DNA of 10,553 nt from Candidatus Brocadiaceae bacterium (GCA_003551785.1 PUNP01001016.1:1-10553); one strand, 5' to 3'. Positions 1-6,718 are shown, counted from the stretch's first letter. The notes: generated from the letters alone by a model not told the origin. Numbers and translations: made by a program.

Positions 1-1
1 A

Positions 2-292
2 CTTACTGATGATTTAGGCTTTTCGCCTCTCCATTACGCTGCTTTTGGCAACAGTACCGATTGTTTAGAAAAATTAATCGAACTACCGTCGTTAGACTTG
101 GATACAAAAGCTAAAATGGGGCATACTCCGCTACATCTGGCTGCTGAAAAAGGGAATTATGCCGTTGTAAAACTGCTCATAGAGCATGGGGCCAGTACTG
201 ATGTTAAAACGGAACATAATATGACTCCGGCTGCCCTGGCACGGCAAAGAGGACAATATAAAATTAGCGATTTATTAGAAGGTGAAAAATGA
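2..292 (+). CDS. Ankyrin-repeat protein, C-terminal part (5' end off window)
   Basis: The frame is open from the left edge and gives 96 residues before TGA, so this is only the C-terminal end of a longer protein. Ankyrin repeats are visible: one with the core SPLHYAAFGN, a second with HTPLHLAAEKGN followed by VVKLLIEHGA, and a last capping repeat with TPAALARQRGQY. Ankyrin repeats are protein-binding helix-turn-helix stacks; the partner cannot be read here. A TTG at 98 is the first start-like codon, but the repeat pattern clearly runs upstream of it, so it is not the real start. The stop overlaps the next gene's ATG (ATGA, 289-292), which implies translational coupling with the phosphofructokinase. 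Base composition is noticeably more AT-rich than in the genes that follow. The domain call is firm; the function is unknown. Confidence 0.85.
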   Translation, partial: LTDDLGFSPLHYAAFGNSTDCLEKLIELPSLDLDTKAKMGHTPLHLAAEKGNYAVVKLLIEHGASTDVKTEHNMTPAALARQRGQYKISDLLEGEK

Positions 293-1398
293 ATAATAAT
301 GCAAAAATTAAGCGAGTTGGTGTCTTAACCGGTGGCGGCGATTGCCCCGGACTTAATGCCGTCATCCGCGCAGTGGTTAAATCCGGAATTCAGGACCACG
401 GTGTAGAATTTTACGGTATCGCTGATGGGTATGATGGATTGGTAACCGGAAATATTTCCCCTCTGTCCTGGGATGATGTCAGCGGCATCCTGACCCTCGG
501 CGGAACGATCCTGGGCTCTTCTAATAAAGCCAACCCCTTCGCCTATTACCCGCCCGACCAAAAGGATAAAAAACCACAGGATATGTCTGATACCTGCATG
601 GAGAATGTCGATAAACACCAACTCGACGCTATCGTTTGTATCGGGGGCGACGGCACGCTCAGCATTGCAGATCGCCTCAATAAAATGGGAATACCCACCG
701 TCGGAGTGCCTAAGACCATTGATAATGATGTTTGTGAAACTGATGTCACTTTCGGATTTGACACTGCGGTGCAAATCGTAGCCGATGCCGTTGACCGGCT
801 CCATACTACCGCCCAGTCACATCAGCGGGTTATGGTAGTGGAAACCATGGGGCGGTATGTAGGTTGGCTGGCGCTGATGGGCGGACTCGCCGGAGGCGGA
901 GATGTTATCCTGATACCTGAAATACCGTATGATTTCAATACCGTCTGCGATTTCCTTGCGGAAAGAGCAAATACAGGGCGCAGGTTCAGTATTGTCGTCG
1001 TAGCTGAAGGTGTAAAAACGCCTGCCGGCAGCTATATTGAGCGTGATCAGGTAAAAGAGAGCCATGATCCGCGACGGTTGGGAGGCATTGGAACTTATCT
1101 TGCATCTGAAATTGAAGATGCTATCCGCGTTGAAGCCCGCTCGACCGTCCTCGGACACCTTCAGAGAGGCGGAACACCGACCGCTAGGGACAGAGTGTTG
1201 GCTACACAGTTCGGACACCACGCTATGTCGGCCGTTGCACGTGGAAACTTCGGCGTGATGGCCGCCCTCAAAGGAACCGAGATAACGAGCGTCGCACTCG
1301 AAAAAGTCGCTGAAAAACAGCGCAGCATCAATCCGAATGAACAAATTGTTAAAACGGCTAAAGCCGTAGGAACTTGCCTGGGAGATATTGATGATTAA
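289..1398 (+). CDS. pfkA: 6-phosphofructokinase, mixed-signature (group III-like)
   Basis: Cytoplasmic glycolytic kinase forming fructose 1,6-bisphosphate from fructose 6-phosphate. The 369-residue product has the N-terminal phosphate-binding loop GVLTGGGDCPGLNAVIR (11-27), GGDGT (119-123), PKTIDND with the catalytic Asp (141-147), the sugar-binding ETMGRYVGW (185-193) and GHLQRGGTPTARDR (289-302). In E. coli numbering the donor-site residues are Gly104 (as in ATP enzymes) and Lys124 (as in pyrophosphate enzymes). This combination is known from actinobacterial-type ATP-dependent enzymes, so ATP is the likelier donor, but pyrophosphate is not excluded. The length fits that group and is longer than the roughly 320 residues of E. 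coli PfkA. The start is ATG 289, preceded by AAGG at 279-282 with a 6-nt spacer, and it overlaps the ankyrin gene's stop. The 3' end overlaps the next gene by 8 bp. Family certain, phosphoryl donor less so. Confidence 0.95.
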   Translation: MNNNAKIKRVGVLTGGGDCPGLNAVIRAVVKSGIQDHGVEFYGIADGYDGLVTGNISPLSWDDVSGILTLGGTILGSSNKANPFAYYPPDQKDKKPQDMSDTCMENVDKHQLDAIVCIGGDGTLSIADRLNKMGIPTVGVPKTIDNDVCETDVTFGFDTAVQIVADAVDRLHTTAQSHQRVMVVETMGRYVGWLALMGGLAGGGDVILIPEIPYDFNTVCDFLAERANTGRRFSIVVVAEGVKTPAGSYIERDQVKESHDPRRLGGIGTYLASEIEDAIRVEARSTVLGHLQRGGTPTARDRVLATQFGHHAMSAVARGNFGVMAALKGTEITSVALEKVAEKQRSINPNEQIVKTAKAVGTCLGDIDD

Positions 1399-4291
1399 TA
1401 ATGAGAGAATCCCCGTTATTGGCGATGTCGATATTATTGTTGTCGGCGGCACAACCGCCGGCGTGGCCATCGCTTGCGCAGCCGCACATAAACATTCAAA
1501 AGTATTCCTTGCTACCAGCGAAACTTACCTCGGCGAGGATATTTGTGCCTTAGGCCGATACTGGTTCGATGAAAACGATTGTGAGGTTTCCCCATTACTT
1601 AAGAAGATATTGGCCGATGAAAACGGGGATCTCCATTCACCAGTTAAACCGTTAAGTGTAAAACTCAACCTGGATACCGCATTGTTGAACTCGGGAGCTT
1701 ACTTCTTGTTCGATTCTCATCCTTCCGACCTGCTATTAGATGAGAATGGCGCCGCCTCCGGCGCTGTATTTACCGGTAAGTCCGGCCCCTTTGCTGTCAA
1801 AAGCAAGTACGTAGTCGACGCCACGCTCATGGCGAAATTAGCGCGTTCCGCCGGCTTGCCTTTCACCCACTGGGATGGTGGAAAACTGACTTTCAAAAAA
1901 ATTGCGGCGGGCAATTTGACAGCGAAACATGCCTGTGATCAAAAACGTATTCTGCCCGGTGTTCTGGTCGATGAGTCCATAGAGGATTCCGGTGGTTTAC
2001 AGGCCGCTGAATACAGCAAAGATATCTACCTTCAGGCATGGAACCCCGCCGAATTAAACAGAGCGGAACAATTGATGAGAGATGCGACCTGGAACCCCGG
2101 TCAATTATGGGCATCAGACATGTCCGCCGTCGTGCCGCCTGTTCACATTGACGGCGCCGGCCTCAAGGATTTAGTGAGTATTGGCGGTGTACAGCCGGAT
2201 ACTTTTCAGACGTCAGTTGAACGCTTTTATGTTTCAGGGCCCTGTGCCGCCGTTCCCAGGAATACCGCTTCTCAGCTCATGACCCCCCAATTCTGCATAC
2301 CTGCGGGCAATATTCTTGGAAAATATCTTTCCAAAATGGTTCATCAAATACCTGATGAACAGAATCAGAACACCCTTATCTCTCCGAAAAATACCCAGCA
2401 TACTCTGGAATATAATGTTTCTGAACCGGTCTCCGGCAGCAGGTTCGAGCGAGATTGCTCCGAATCACTGCCGGCGCCCGCCGGTCTCAACCTCCCCACA
2501 CTCGGCACATTTGATGTCGTTGTTGCCGGCGGAGGCACGGGAGGCGCTCCCGCCGCCATTTCCGCTGCGCGTAAAGGCGCCAATGTACTGCTGCTGGAAT
2601 CGCTGTCCGGGTTGGGAGGTGTCGGGACGCTCGGTCTCATAGGCAAATATTATCACGGCTACCGTGAAGGATTCACCGCTGAGATGACAGAGGGCATGCA
2701 GAAAATGGCCTCTGAGGCCGGTATGGAAGACTTCGACCCCGCTTCGTGGAAAATCGAACATAAATCGGAATGGCTCCGAAAAAACATTAAAGATGCCGGC
2801 GGGCAAATATGGTATAACTCAAAGGCTACCGGAGCACTGCTGAGAAATAAACGTCTGCAAGGCGTCATAGTCAATACGCCGTGGGGCCGCGGTGTGATTG
2901 AAGCCAAAATCGTTATCGACGCAACAGGCAATGCTGATATCGCCTCTGCCGCAGGTGCTGAGTGTAAAATCGTAAGCGAAGACGACCTCGCCGTACAAGG
3001 AAGCGGGCTCCCCCCCCGACCTCTTGATCGTGCATACTTCAACACCGATTATACTTTCATCGATGACAACGACCAGGTGGATATTACAAGGGCATTCCTG
3101 GCTGCACGACGTAAATATAATGGACAGTTTGACCTCGCCCAAATTCCGGACACCCGCGAACGTCGCCAGATCGTGGGGGATGTCACACTCACCCCCTATG
3201 ATGTCTATACCTCAACTAACTGGCGGGATGCCATTTGTTTGAGCAGAAGCAATTTTGACAGCCACGGCTTTACCGTCCACCCGCTTTTCTTCATTCAGCC
3301 GCCCGACAGAACAAGTTTTGATGTGTGGGTGCCTTTACGCGCCCTGTTGCCAAAAGGGTATGAAGGCTTACTCGTCACCGGCCTGTCCCTGAGCGCCCAC
3401 CGCGACGTCATGCCGGTGCTGAGAATGCAGCCGGATGTGCAGAACCATGCCTATGCCGCCGGAGCGGCGGCCGCCATGGCTGTAAAAGCTGATACTCCTC
3501 TCCGTGATATCGACATCCATCAACTGCAATTGCTTTTGGTCGATAAAGGTATTTTGCCGCAGCATGTGTTCATTTCCAAAGAGAATGAAGGGATGCCGGC
3601 CCCCCCATCGACAATACAAGCCGCGGCCCGGGGAGAATTGCACCATCATTCTGAATTGTCCATTTTAATGCAGAACCCGGATCGCTCAATACCACTTATC
3701 CGTAAAAGGCTTGTCACTGAAAATGATGCGGAAAAAAGGGTGCTCTGTGCGAAACTGCTGGCCTTCATGGGCGATGAAACCGGTGAAGATATACTCATCG
3801 AAACGGTCGATTCGCAAGCCTGGGACCAAGGCTGGAACTATCGGGGAATGGGCCAGTTCGGTCGCAGCATGAGTTTTGTTGATGACTGCATCGTCGCCCT
3901 GGCGCGGATTAAATCCCGAACGGCCAATGAGGTATTGCTCAATAAAGCGGCTGAGCTCAGTCAGGAACATGAGTTCTCCCATTTCCGGGCAGTCTCGCTG
4001 TATGCTGAATCTGTGAAAAGCGAAAGTTGGGCGGAACTGCTCGCCGAGTTGTTAAACAAAGATGACATGTCAGGACATGCGATTCTTGCCTTCCGTGATG
4101 CATTAGCCCATATACCTGAAAGCGGCACGGATAACACAACCAGAAACGCTGCATTGCGCGAGCTTTACCTCGCCAGAGCCTTGTATCTTTGTGGTGACCT
4201 GGATGGAACGGCGAAGCAAATACTTCAAAGTTACAGTAAGGATGTGCGGGGGCACTTTGCAAGGTATGCGGACAATCTGCTGCGAAAGTAA
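1391..4291 (+). CDS. Tandem FAD-dependent oxidoreductase with HEAT-like C-terminus
   Basis: The 966-residue protein holds two FAD-binding modules of the PF12831-like type. The first (about 12-340) starts with DIIVVGGTTAGVAIA (14-28), lacks much of the middle domain, and closes with a region around FYVSGPCAAVPR. The second is complete (about 372-715): FDVVVAGGGTGGAP (374-387), VIDATGNAD (508-516), and the C-terminal FAD motif VTGLSLSAHRD (662-672) followed by QNHAYAAGAAAAMA (684-697). Residues from about 760 to the end are alpha-helical and look like HEAT repeats. No signal peptide is visible, so it is probably cytoplasmic; the substrate is unknown. ATG 1391 is preferred over TTG 1388 because GGGAG (1380-1384) lies 6 nt before the ATG. 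The start lies inside the phosphofructokinase gene (8-bp overlap), which implies coupled expression. The first module may be non-catalytic, possibly structural; that is inference. Confidence 0.85.
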   Translation: MINNERIPVIGDVDIIVVGGTTAGVAIACAAAHKHSKVFLATSETYLGEDICALGRYWFDENDCEVSPLLKKILADENGDLHSPVKPLSVKLNLDTALLNSGAYFLFDSHPSDLLLDENGAASGAVFTGKSGPFAVKSKYVVDATLMAKLARSAGLPFTHWDGGKLTFKKIAAGNLTAKHACDQKRILPGVLVDESIEDSGGLQAAEYSKDIYLQAWNPAELNRAEQLMRDATWNPGQLWASDMSAVVPPVHIDGAGLKDLVSIGGVQPDTFQTSVERFYVSGPCAAVPRNTASQLMTPQFCIPAGNILGKYLSKMVHQIPDEQNQNTLISPKNTQHTLEYNVSEPVSGSRFERDCSESLPAPAGLNLPTLGTFDVVVAGGGTGGAPAAISAARKGANVLLLESLSGLGGVGTLGLIGKYYHGYREGFTAEMTEGMQKMASEAGMEDFDPASWKIEHKSEWLRKNIKDAGGQIWYNSKATGALLRNKRLQGVIVNTPWGRGVIEAKIVIDATGNADIASAAGAECKIVSEDDLAVQGSGLPPRPLDRAYFNTDYTFIDDNDQVDITRAFLAARRKYNGQFDLAQIPDTRERRQIVGDVTLTPYDVYTSTNWRDAICLSRSNFDSHGFTVHPLFFIQPPDRTSFDVWVPLRALLPKGYEGLLVTGLSLSAHRDVMPVLRMQPDVQNHAYAAGAAAAMAVKADTPLRDIDIHQLQLLLVDKGILPQHVFISKENEGMPAPPSTIQAAARGELHHHSELSILMQNPDRSIPLIRKRLVTENDAEKRVLCAKLLAFMGDETGEDILIETVDSQAWDQGWNYRGMGQFGRSMSFVDDCIVALARIKSRTANEVLLNKAAELSQEHEFSHFRAVSLYAESVKSESWAELLAELLNKDDMSGHAILAFRDALAHIPESGTDNTTRNAALRELYLARALYLCGDLDGTAKQILQSYSKDVRGHFARYADNLLRK

Positions 4292-4292
4292 T

Positions 4293-4490
4293 CCTCCTAC
4301 CTGGGAATTGGCCGAAAAGGCAATAATAAGCAAATGGAAACGTAAGGTTCGTGCGTCCCGAAGACAATGGGCCGCCGGATAAAATAAGAACCCATATATT
4401 GAAGAGGATACCGATATTTATGCTGACACCCGCGATCCGTATAAGCGTGCATGGATAAGGTGGGAGCGGGATCCGAAGGGCAAGAAATAA
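4293..4490 (+). pseudogene. Remnant of an unidentified gene, 3' end, interrupted by a stop
   Basis: Directly after the oxidoreductase stop, one frame reads PPTWELAEKAIISKWKRKV, then WAAG, then TAA at 4380-4382. It continues in the same frame with PYIEEDTDIYADTRDPYKR and WIRWERDPKGKK to a second TAA at 4488. The mix of Trp, Arg, Asp and Tyr looks like real protein rather than random translation. There is no start codon or ribosome site at its head. It could be the tail of a lost gene, or a C-terminal extension of the oxidoreductase cut off by a +1 shift at its stop plus one nonsense change. I do not recognise the family. Confidence 0.3.
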
Positions 4491-4574
4491 AAAAAAGCAC
4501 CATCCCGGGAATCGTGTGGAATAAAAATTATTCTTTCCTTCTTCGTAACCTCATCAGGCTTTTTTGTTTCTTAT

Positions 4575-4817
4575 TTGTGTAAAAGAACGCTCTATCAATA
4601 TGAAAGATTTCTACCTTCTGGTGATATCGAAGATGTAGTCGTTATGGCGGAGTACGAATATATATCCGGAATATATACAGTAGGGCTTTTTTTGGCTTTT
4701 GCAGGAATTGTACACTTGTTGTTTTTTCTGCCGGAATATAAAAAATTAAATAAATTAGTCAAATATAAGAAATCACCGGATAAAGATTGGCATTTCTGGC
4801 ATAATTTATTACGTTAA
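4575..4817 (+). CDS. Small hypothetical membrane protein, start uncertain
   Basis: The 80-residue reading from TTG 4575 has a clear membrane segment, roughly residues 32-52 (core YTVGLFLAFAGIVHLLFFLP), and a lysine-rich C-terminal tail that would sit in the cytoplasm. The frame is open back to 4491 and encodes another hydrophobic stretch (IILSFFVTSSGFFVSYL) just upstream. The intact gene may therefore have had two membrane helices joined by a short acidic loop, but that part contains no ATG, GTG or TTG and would need ATT or ATA. No good ribosome site is seen before TTG 4575. The segment is AT-rich compared with both flanks, which fits foreign or decaying DNA. No family recognised; it may be a pseudogene. 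Confidence 0.35.
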   Translation: MCKRTLYQYERFLPSGDIEDVVVMAEYEYISGIYTVGLFLAFAGIVHLLFFLPEYKKLNKLVKYKKSPDKDWHFWHNLLR

Positions 4818-4979
4818 ATAATTTATCTCCCCTCTTGCAATGCCTGCTCCCGTTATCGCTATCGTCCATTGTAAGAAGGCAAGGAAAGACATTAGAGAAC
4901 AGATCAAATTGCCGGGTAGCAGAGAGTGAATCATCATAATAACTAGGGGCTTCGCAAAGTGCACGATAGCCAATGCGCA

Positions 4980-5173
4980 ACGATCTACCGCGGCCTTTCA
5001 GGGCGCAAAATACGTGTGAATCATCACCTCGGGTTTGAAACCCGAGGCTACCGTACTTTGCCCCTTCGGGGCAAGGTCTCTGTTTTCGCCCCAACGGGGC
5101 GAGGTTAGGTAGCCCCTGGTTTTAATCAGGGGTAATAAATGATACAAAGATAAATGCGCCCCGGAAGGAGCGC
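4980..5173. repeat. Palindrome cluster A (tandem hairpins)
   Basis: A non-coding stretch made of successive short palindromes. They are CCTCGGGTTT-G-AAACCCGAGG (5027-5047), TTGCCCC-TTC-GGGGCAA (5058-5074), TCGCCCC-AAC-GGGGCGA (5086-5102), CCCCTGGTT-TT-AATCAGGGG (5113-5132, one G-U pair) and an imperfect one, GCGCCCCGGAAGGAGCGC (5156-5173). An imperfect GCGGCC/GGGCGC pair precedes them near 4989-5006. Linker words such as ACGATCTACCGCG (4980-4992) and GGTTAGGTAGCC (5103-5114) recur in cluster C. This resembles extragenic palindromic repeats seen in several environmental phyla. The rest of the gap 4818-4979 shows nothing I can assign except the repeat of GTGAATCATCA (4926-4936 and 5016-5026). 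Confidence 0.7.
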
Positions 5174-5216
5174 GGGTGTTTTCCATTTGGTATCTTCTGG
5201 GAGATATAGGGATTAA

Positions 5217-5328
5217 AGAGCCTGTCGCGTAATTCATGGGCGCCCAATCTATTTGCAGGCTATAGGTCTTATAAGTCCTATACTTCGTAGGCTCCGAGCG
5301 AAAACCATGGCATTGTGCAACAGGCTCT
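5217..5328. mobile_element. 112-bp MITE-like element with inverted terminal repeats
   Basis: The left end, AGAGCCTGTCGCGTAATTCA (from 5217) running on to CATGG at 5239, is matched by the reverse complement of 5305-5328, which begins AGAGCCTGTTGCACAATGCC and runs on to ATGG. About 19 of 23 positions agree. Ends with CAACAGGCTCT resemble the termini of some IS1182- or IS5-like elements as I recall them; that link is unverified. The interior is too short for a transposase and includes a near-palindrome from TATAGG (5261) to CCTATA (5282). CAATCTATTTG occurs inside the element (5245-5255) and again just outside its right end (5329-5339). No convincing target-site duplication is visible. Confidence 0.55.
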
Positions 5329-5346
5329 CAATCTATTTGATCATAA

Positions 5347-5352
5347 TATAAT
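5347..5352 (+). promoter_or_regulatory. Possible -10 box of the lipoprotein gene
   Basis: A perfect TATAAT lies in an AT-rich stretch 25 bp before the lipoprotein ATG and 18 bp beyond the right end of the MITE-like element. No good -35 hexamer is seen at the usual spacing; that position falls on the edge of the element. This is a weak call made from one hexamer. Confidence 0.25.
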
Positions 5353-5377
5353 GATATATATTTGGAGAGAAGCTATC

Positions 5378-5974
5378 ATGAGAAAAATAACGGGCCGGTT
5401 CATTTTTGCCGCTGGATTGTCGGCGGTGATGATGCTGGCGGGCTGCCGCAGCACTGAAATAATAGAATCTGAAGAAAAAGAAATCGCCGAGACTGTCTAT
5501 CAGCTGCGGGTGACGCATAGGGGATCGGTTGACGGCAATGACAGTGCAGCCGAACGGGTAAACGGAGAGGAACTCCCTCTATCGTGTCGGTTCCGCGTCG
5601 AACTGACGGCCGAAAGAGAAAATGAAGGAGCCAAAAAAAAGAATATCGGGAAGTTGACCGCGGGAAAGGAAAAGGAATCATCCATGGCGAGGGTGTATTC
5701 CGGTGATTTATCTGTCGGGGAGTTTGTGATGGAAGGGTATGCTCTGGAAGTGGAGGTGGACAGCTACGATGCCCAAGCGGGCGAGGGCACGGTGAACGGG
5801 GAGTTTATAGCCGTTGAAGCCGGATTGGTTGATGTTCATACTAATTGGAAAAACCTGCCCTTCACGGAGGGCGAATGTATATTTCTCGGTGGAGAAAAGT
5901 CGCACCGGGAAGAGATGGAACGGAGTTATGATCTAAAGCGTGAGTTGTTGGAGAGATATGAACGCGAGGAGTGA
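5378..5974 (+). CDS. Hypothetical outer-membrane lipoprotein
   Basis: The 198-residue product begins MRKITGRFIFAAGLSAVMML and then has the lipobox LAGC with the modified cysteine at residue 23. It would be processed by signal peptidase II; the +2 residue is Arg, not Asp, which favours transport to the outer membrane. The mature part has alternating beta-type stretches (VYQLRVTHRG, CRFRVELTAE, YALEVEVDSY, NGEFIAVEAG), a lysine-rich loop near residues 84-100 and a charged helical C-terminus (REEMERSYDLKRELLERYE). No family recognised. ATG 5378 is chosen over an upstream in-frame alternative (5315) because GGAGAG sits 8 nt before it and the signal peptide starts there. It is followed after 4 nt by a tiny membrane-protein ORF, so the two are probably co-transcribed. 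Confidence 0.75.
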   Translation: MRKITGRFIFAAGLSAVMMLAGCRSTEIIESEEKEIAETVYQLRVTHRGSVDGNDSAAERVNGEELPLSCRFRVELTAERENEGAKKKNIGKLTAGKEKESSMARVYSGDLSVGEFVMEGYALEVEVDSYDAQAGEGTVNGEFIAVEAGLVDVHTNWKNLPFTEGECIFLGGEKSHREEMERSYDLKRELLERYEREE

Positions 5975-5978
5975 ACGA

Positions 5979-6125
5979 ATGAGAATCAAAGAATTTTCAG
6001 TAATCCCCACGGGATATTTCCTCACGAGTGTCTTATTGTTTTCGGCGGGTACTTTCGGTCTTTGGAAAAAAACTCGCCCCTTAGCAGCCTGCGTACAATT
6101 CGTAACCGTAAGCTTGATCGTTTAA
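5979..6125 (+). CDS. Small membrane peptide (48 aa) downstream of the lipoprotein
   Basis: ATG 5979 follows a strong GAGGAG (5966-5971) with a 7-nt spacer and lies 4 nt after the lipoprotein stop, so its ribosome site is inside the end of that gene and the pair should be co-translated. The product has one membrane helix (residues about 10-29, PTGYFLTSVLLFSAGTFGLW), a short KKTR turn, and a second hydrophobic stretch (AACVQFVTVSLIV) up to the stop. That hairpin topology suits a small inner-membrane protein. No family recognised. The abrupt hydrophobic ending could also mean truncation; an AGAGGA sequence just after the stop has no start codon at a usable distance. The spacing and ribosome site argue that it is translated. 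Confidence 0.5.
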   Translation: MRIKEFSVIPTGYFLTSVLLFSAGTFGLWKKTRPLAACVQFVTVSLIV

Positions 6126-6218
6126 AGAGGAACTTCACATCATTATTATTTTCGTTTCTAAAGTCGTACATTCCTCACTGCATTGTCAAATGACGATCGA
6201 AAGAATCAGTCAGTACTT

Positions 6219-6477
6219 CCACGGGGACAAGCCCAGTGGGGAGATTGGGTGACCAAAAACGGTTCTGGTAGTCAATCATCCAATCCACTGGGGCAAGCCC
6301 AGTGGTGGTTCTATCACCTTGTTCAGGTTTGGCGCCCCGGCCCCTGCAGGTCTTGTTCACATGGTTTGTCTGATTAATAGTCGTTTCCCCACGGGCCTTG
6401 TGCCCGTGGCTTGGGTGACTGACTACCAGAGAATCAAAATACCAAAACAGAAGACTCCACGGGGCTTGTCCCCGTGG
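6219..6477. repeat. Palindrome cluster B: two inverted pairs of 21-bp hairpins
   Basis: Four 21-bp palindromes with 8-bp arms and 5-nt loops lie at 6219-6239 (arms CCACGGGG/CCCAGTGG, loop ACAAG), 6285-6305 (CCACTGGG/CCCAGTGG, loop GCAAG), 6389-6409 (CCACGGGC/GCCCGTGG, loop CTTGT) and 6457-6477 (CCACGGGG/CCCCGTGG, loop CTTGT). Loop sequence shows that the first two and last two copies are in opposite orientation. The spacer inside each pair (45 and 47 bp) also matches in inverted form: CTGGTAGTCAATCATCCAA in the first, CTGGTAGTCAGTCACCCAA in the reverse complement of the second. This is a REP-doublet style arrangement. It fills most of the gap 6126-6487; I see no gene there. Confidence 0.75.
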
Positions 6478-6487
6478 TTATAATGAC

Positions 6488-6718
6488 TTGTCTGAAATCG
6501 AAAGAAAAAGAACAACTTTGAGGACGGCCTTCGGATTTTCAAGCTTAATGGTTACCACAATTCTTATTGGGTTAATTGGATTTCTTTATCACTTTTATGT
6601 GGTAGGCAGGCCGTCCGGAAAAAGGCAGGCTGACCTTGCGCCTCCATGCGGTATCGAATATGATACCATCGTGGCGAGTGCTCAAGAATTTTTGGAGAAA
6701 ATAGGAGAAGAGCTATGA
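6488..6718 (+). CDS. Small single-TM protein coupled to the RHH gene
   Basis: The 76-residue reading has a basic N-terminus (EIERKRTTLR), one membrane helix (about 17-41, core MVTTILIGLIGFLYHFYVVG) and a short soluble C-terminal part ending in EFLEKIGEEL. Its TGA overlaps the ATG of the ribbon-helix-helix gene (ATGA, 6715-6718), so the two are probably translated together. The start is a problem: the only candidates are TTG 6488, 10 bp after the last palindrome of cluster B, and an internal ATG at 6548 that would remove the N-terminus; neither has a good ribosome site. The repeat cluster may have replaced the original 5' end. Function unknown; it could be a remnant or a membrane-acting partner of the RHH protein. 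Confidence 0.45.
   Translation: MSEIERKRTTLRTAFGFSSLMVTTILIGLIGFLYHFYVVGRPSGKRQADLAPPCGIEYDTIVASAQEFLEKIGEEL

Noticed and set aside
817..1470. 217-codon minus-strand open frame over phosphofructokinase
   Set aside because: It overlaps a certain gene and the start of the next, and has no domain features of its own.
4488..4566. Intrinsic terminator after the oxidoreductase operon
   Set aside because: AAAAAAGC and GCTTTTTT are complementary but 60 bp apart, and no GC-rich stem precedes the T run.
4759..5094. Minus-strand open frame across cluster A
   Set aside because: Its sequence is largely the translation of palindromic repeats; no ribosome site or family seen.
5207..5338. Target-site duplication around the MITE-like element
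   Set aside because: Bases next to the two ends (TTAA on the left, CAAT on the right) do not match; the CAATCTATTTG copies are not placed on both outer flanks.
6219..6477. CRISPR array
   Set aside because: The repeats are 21-bp palindromes in opposite orientations with partly homologous spacers, unlike unidirectional CRISPR repeats with unique spacers.
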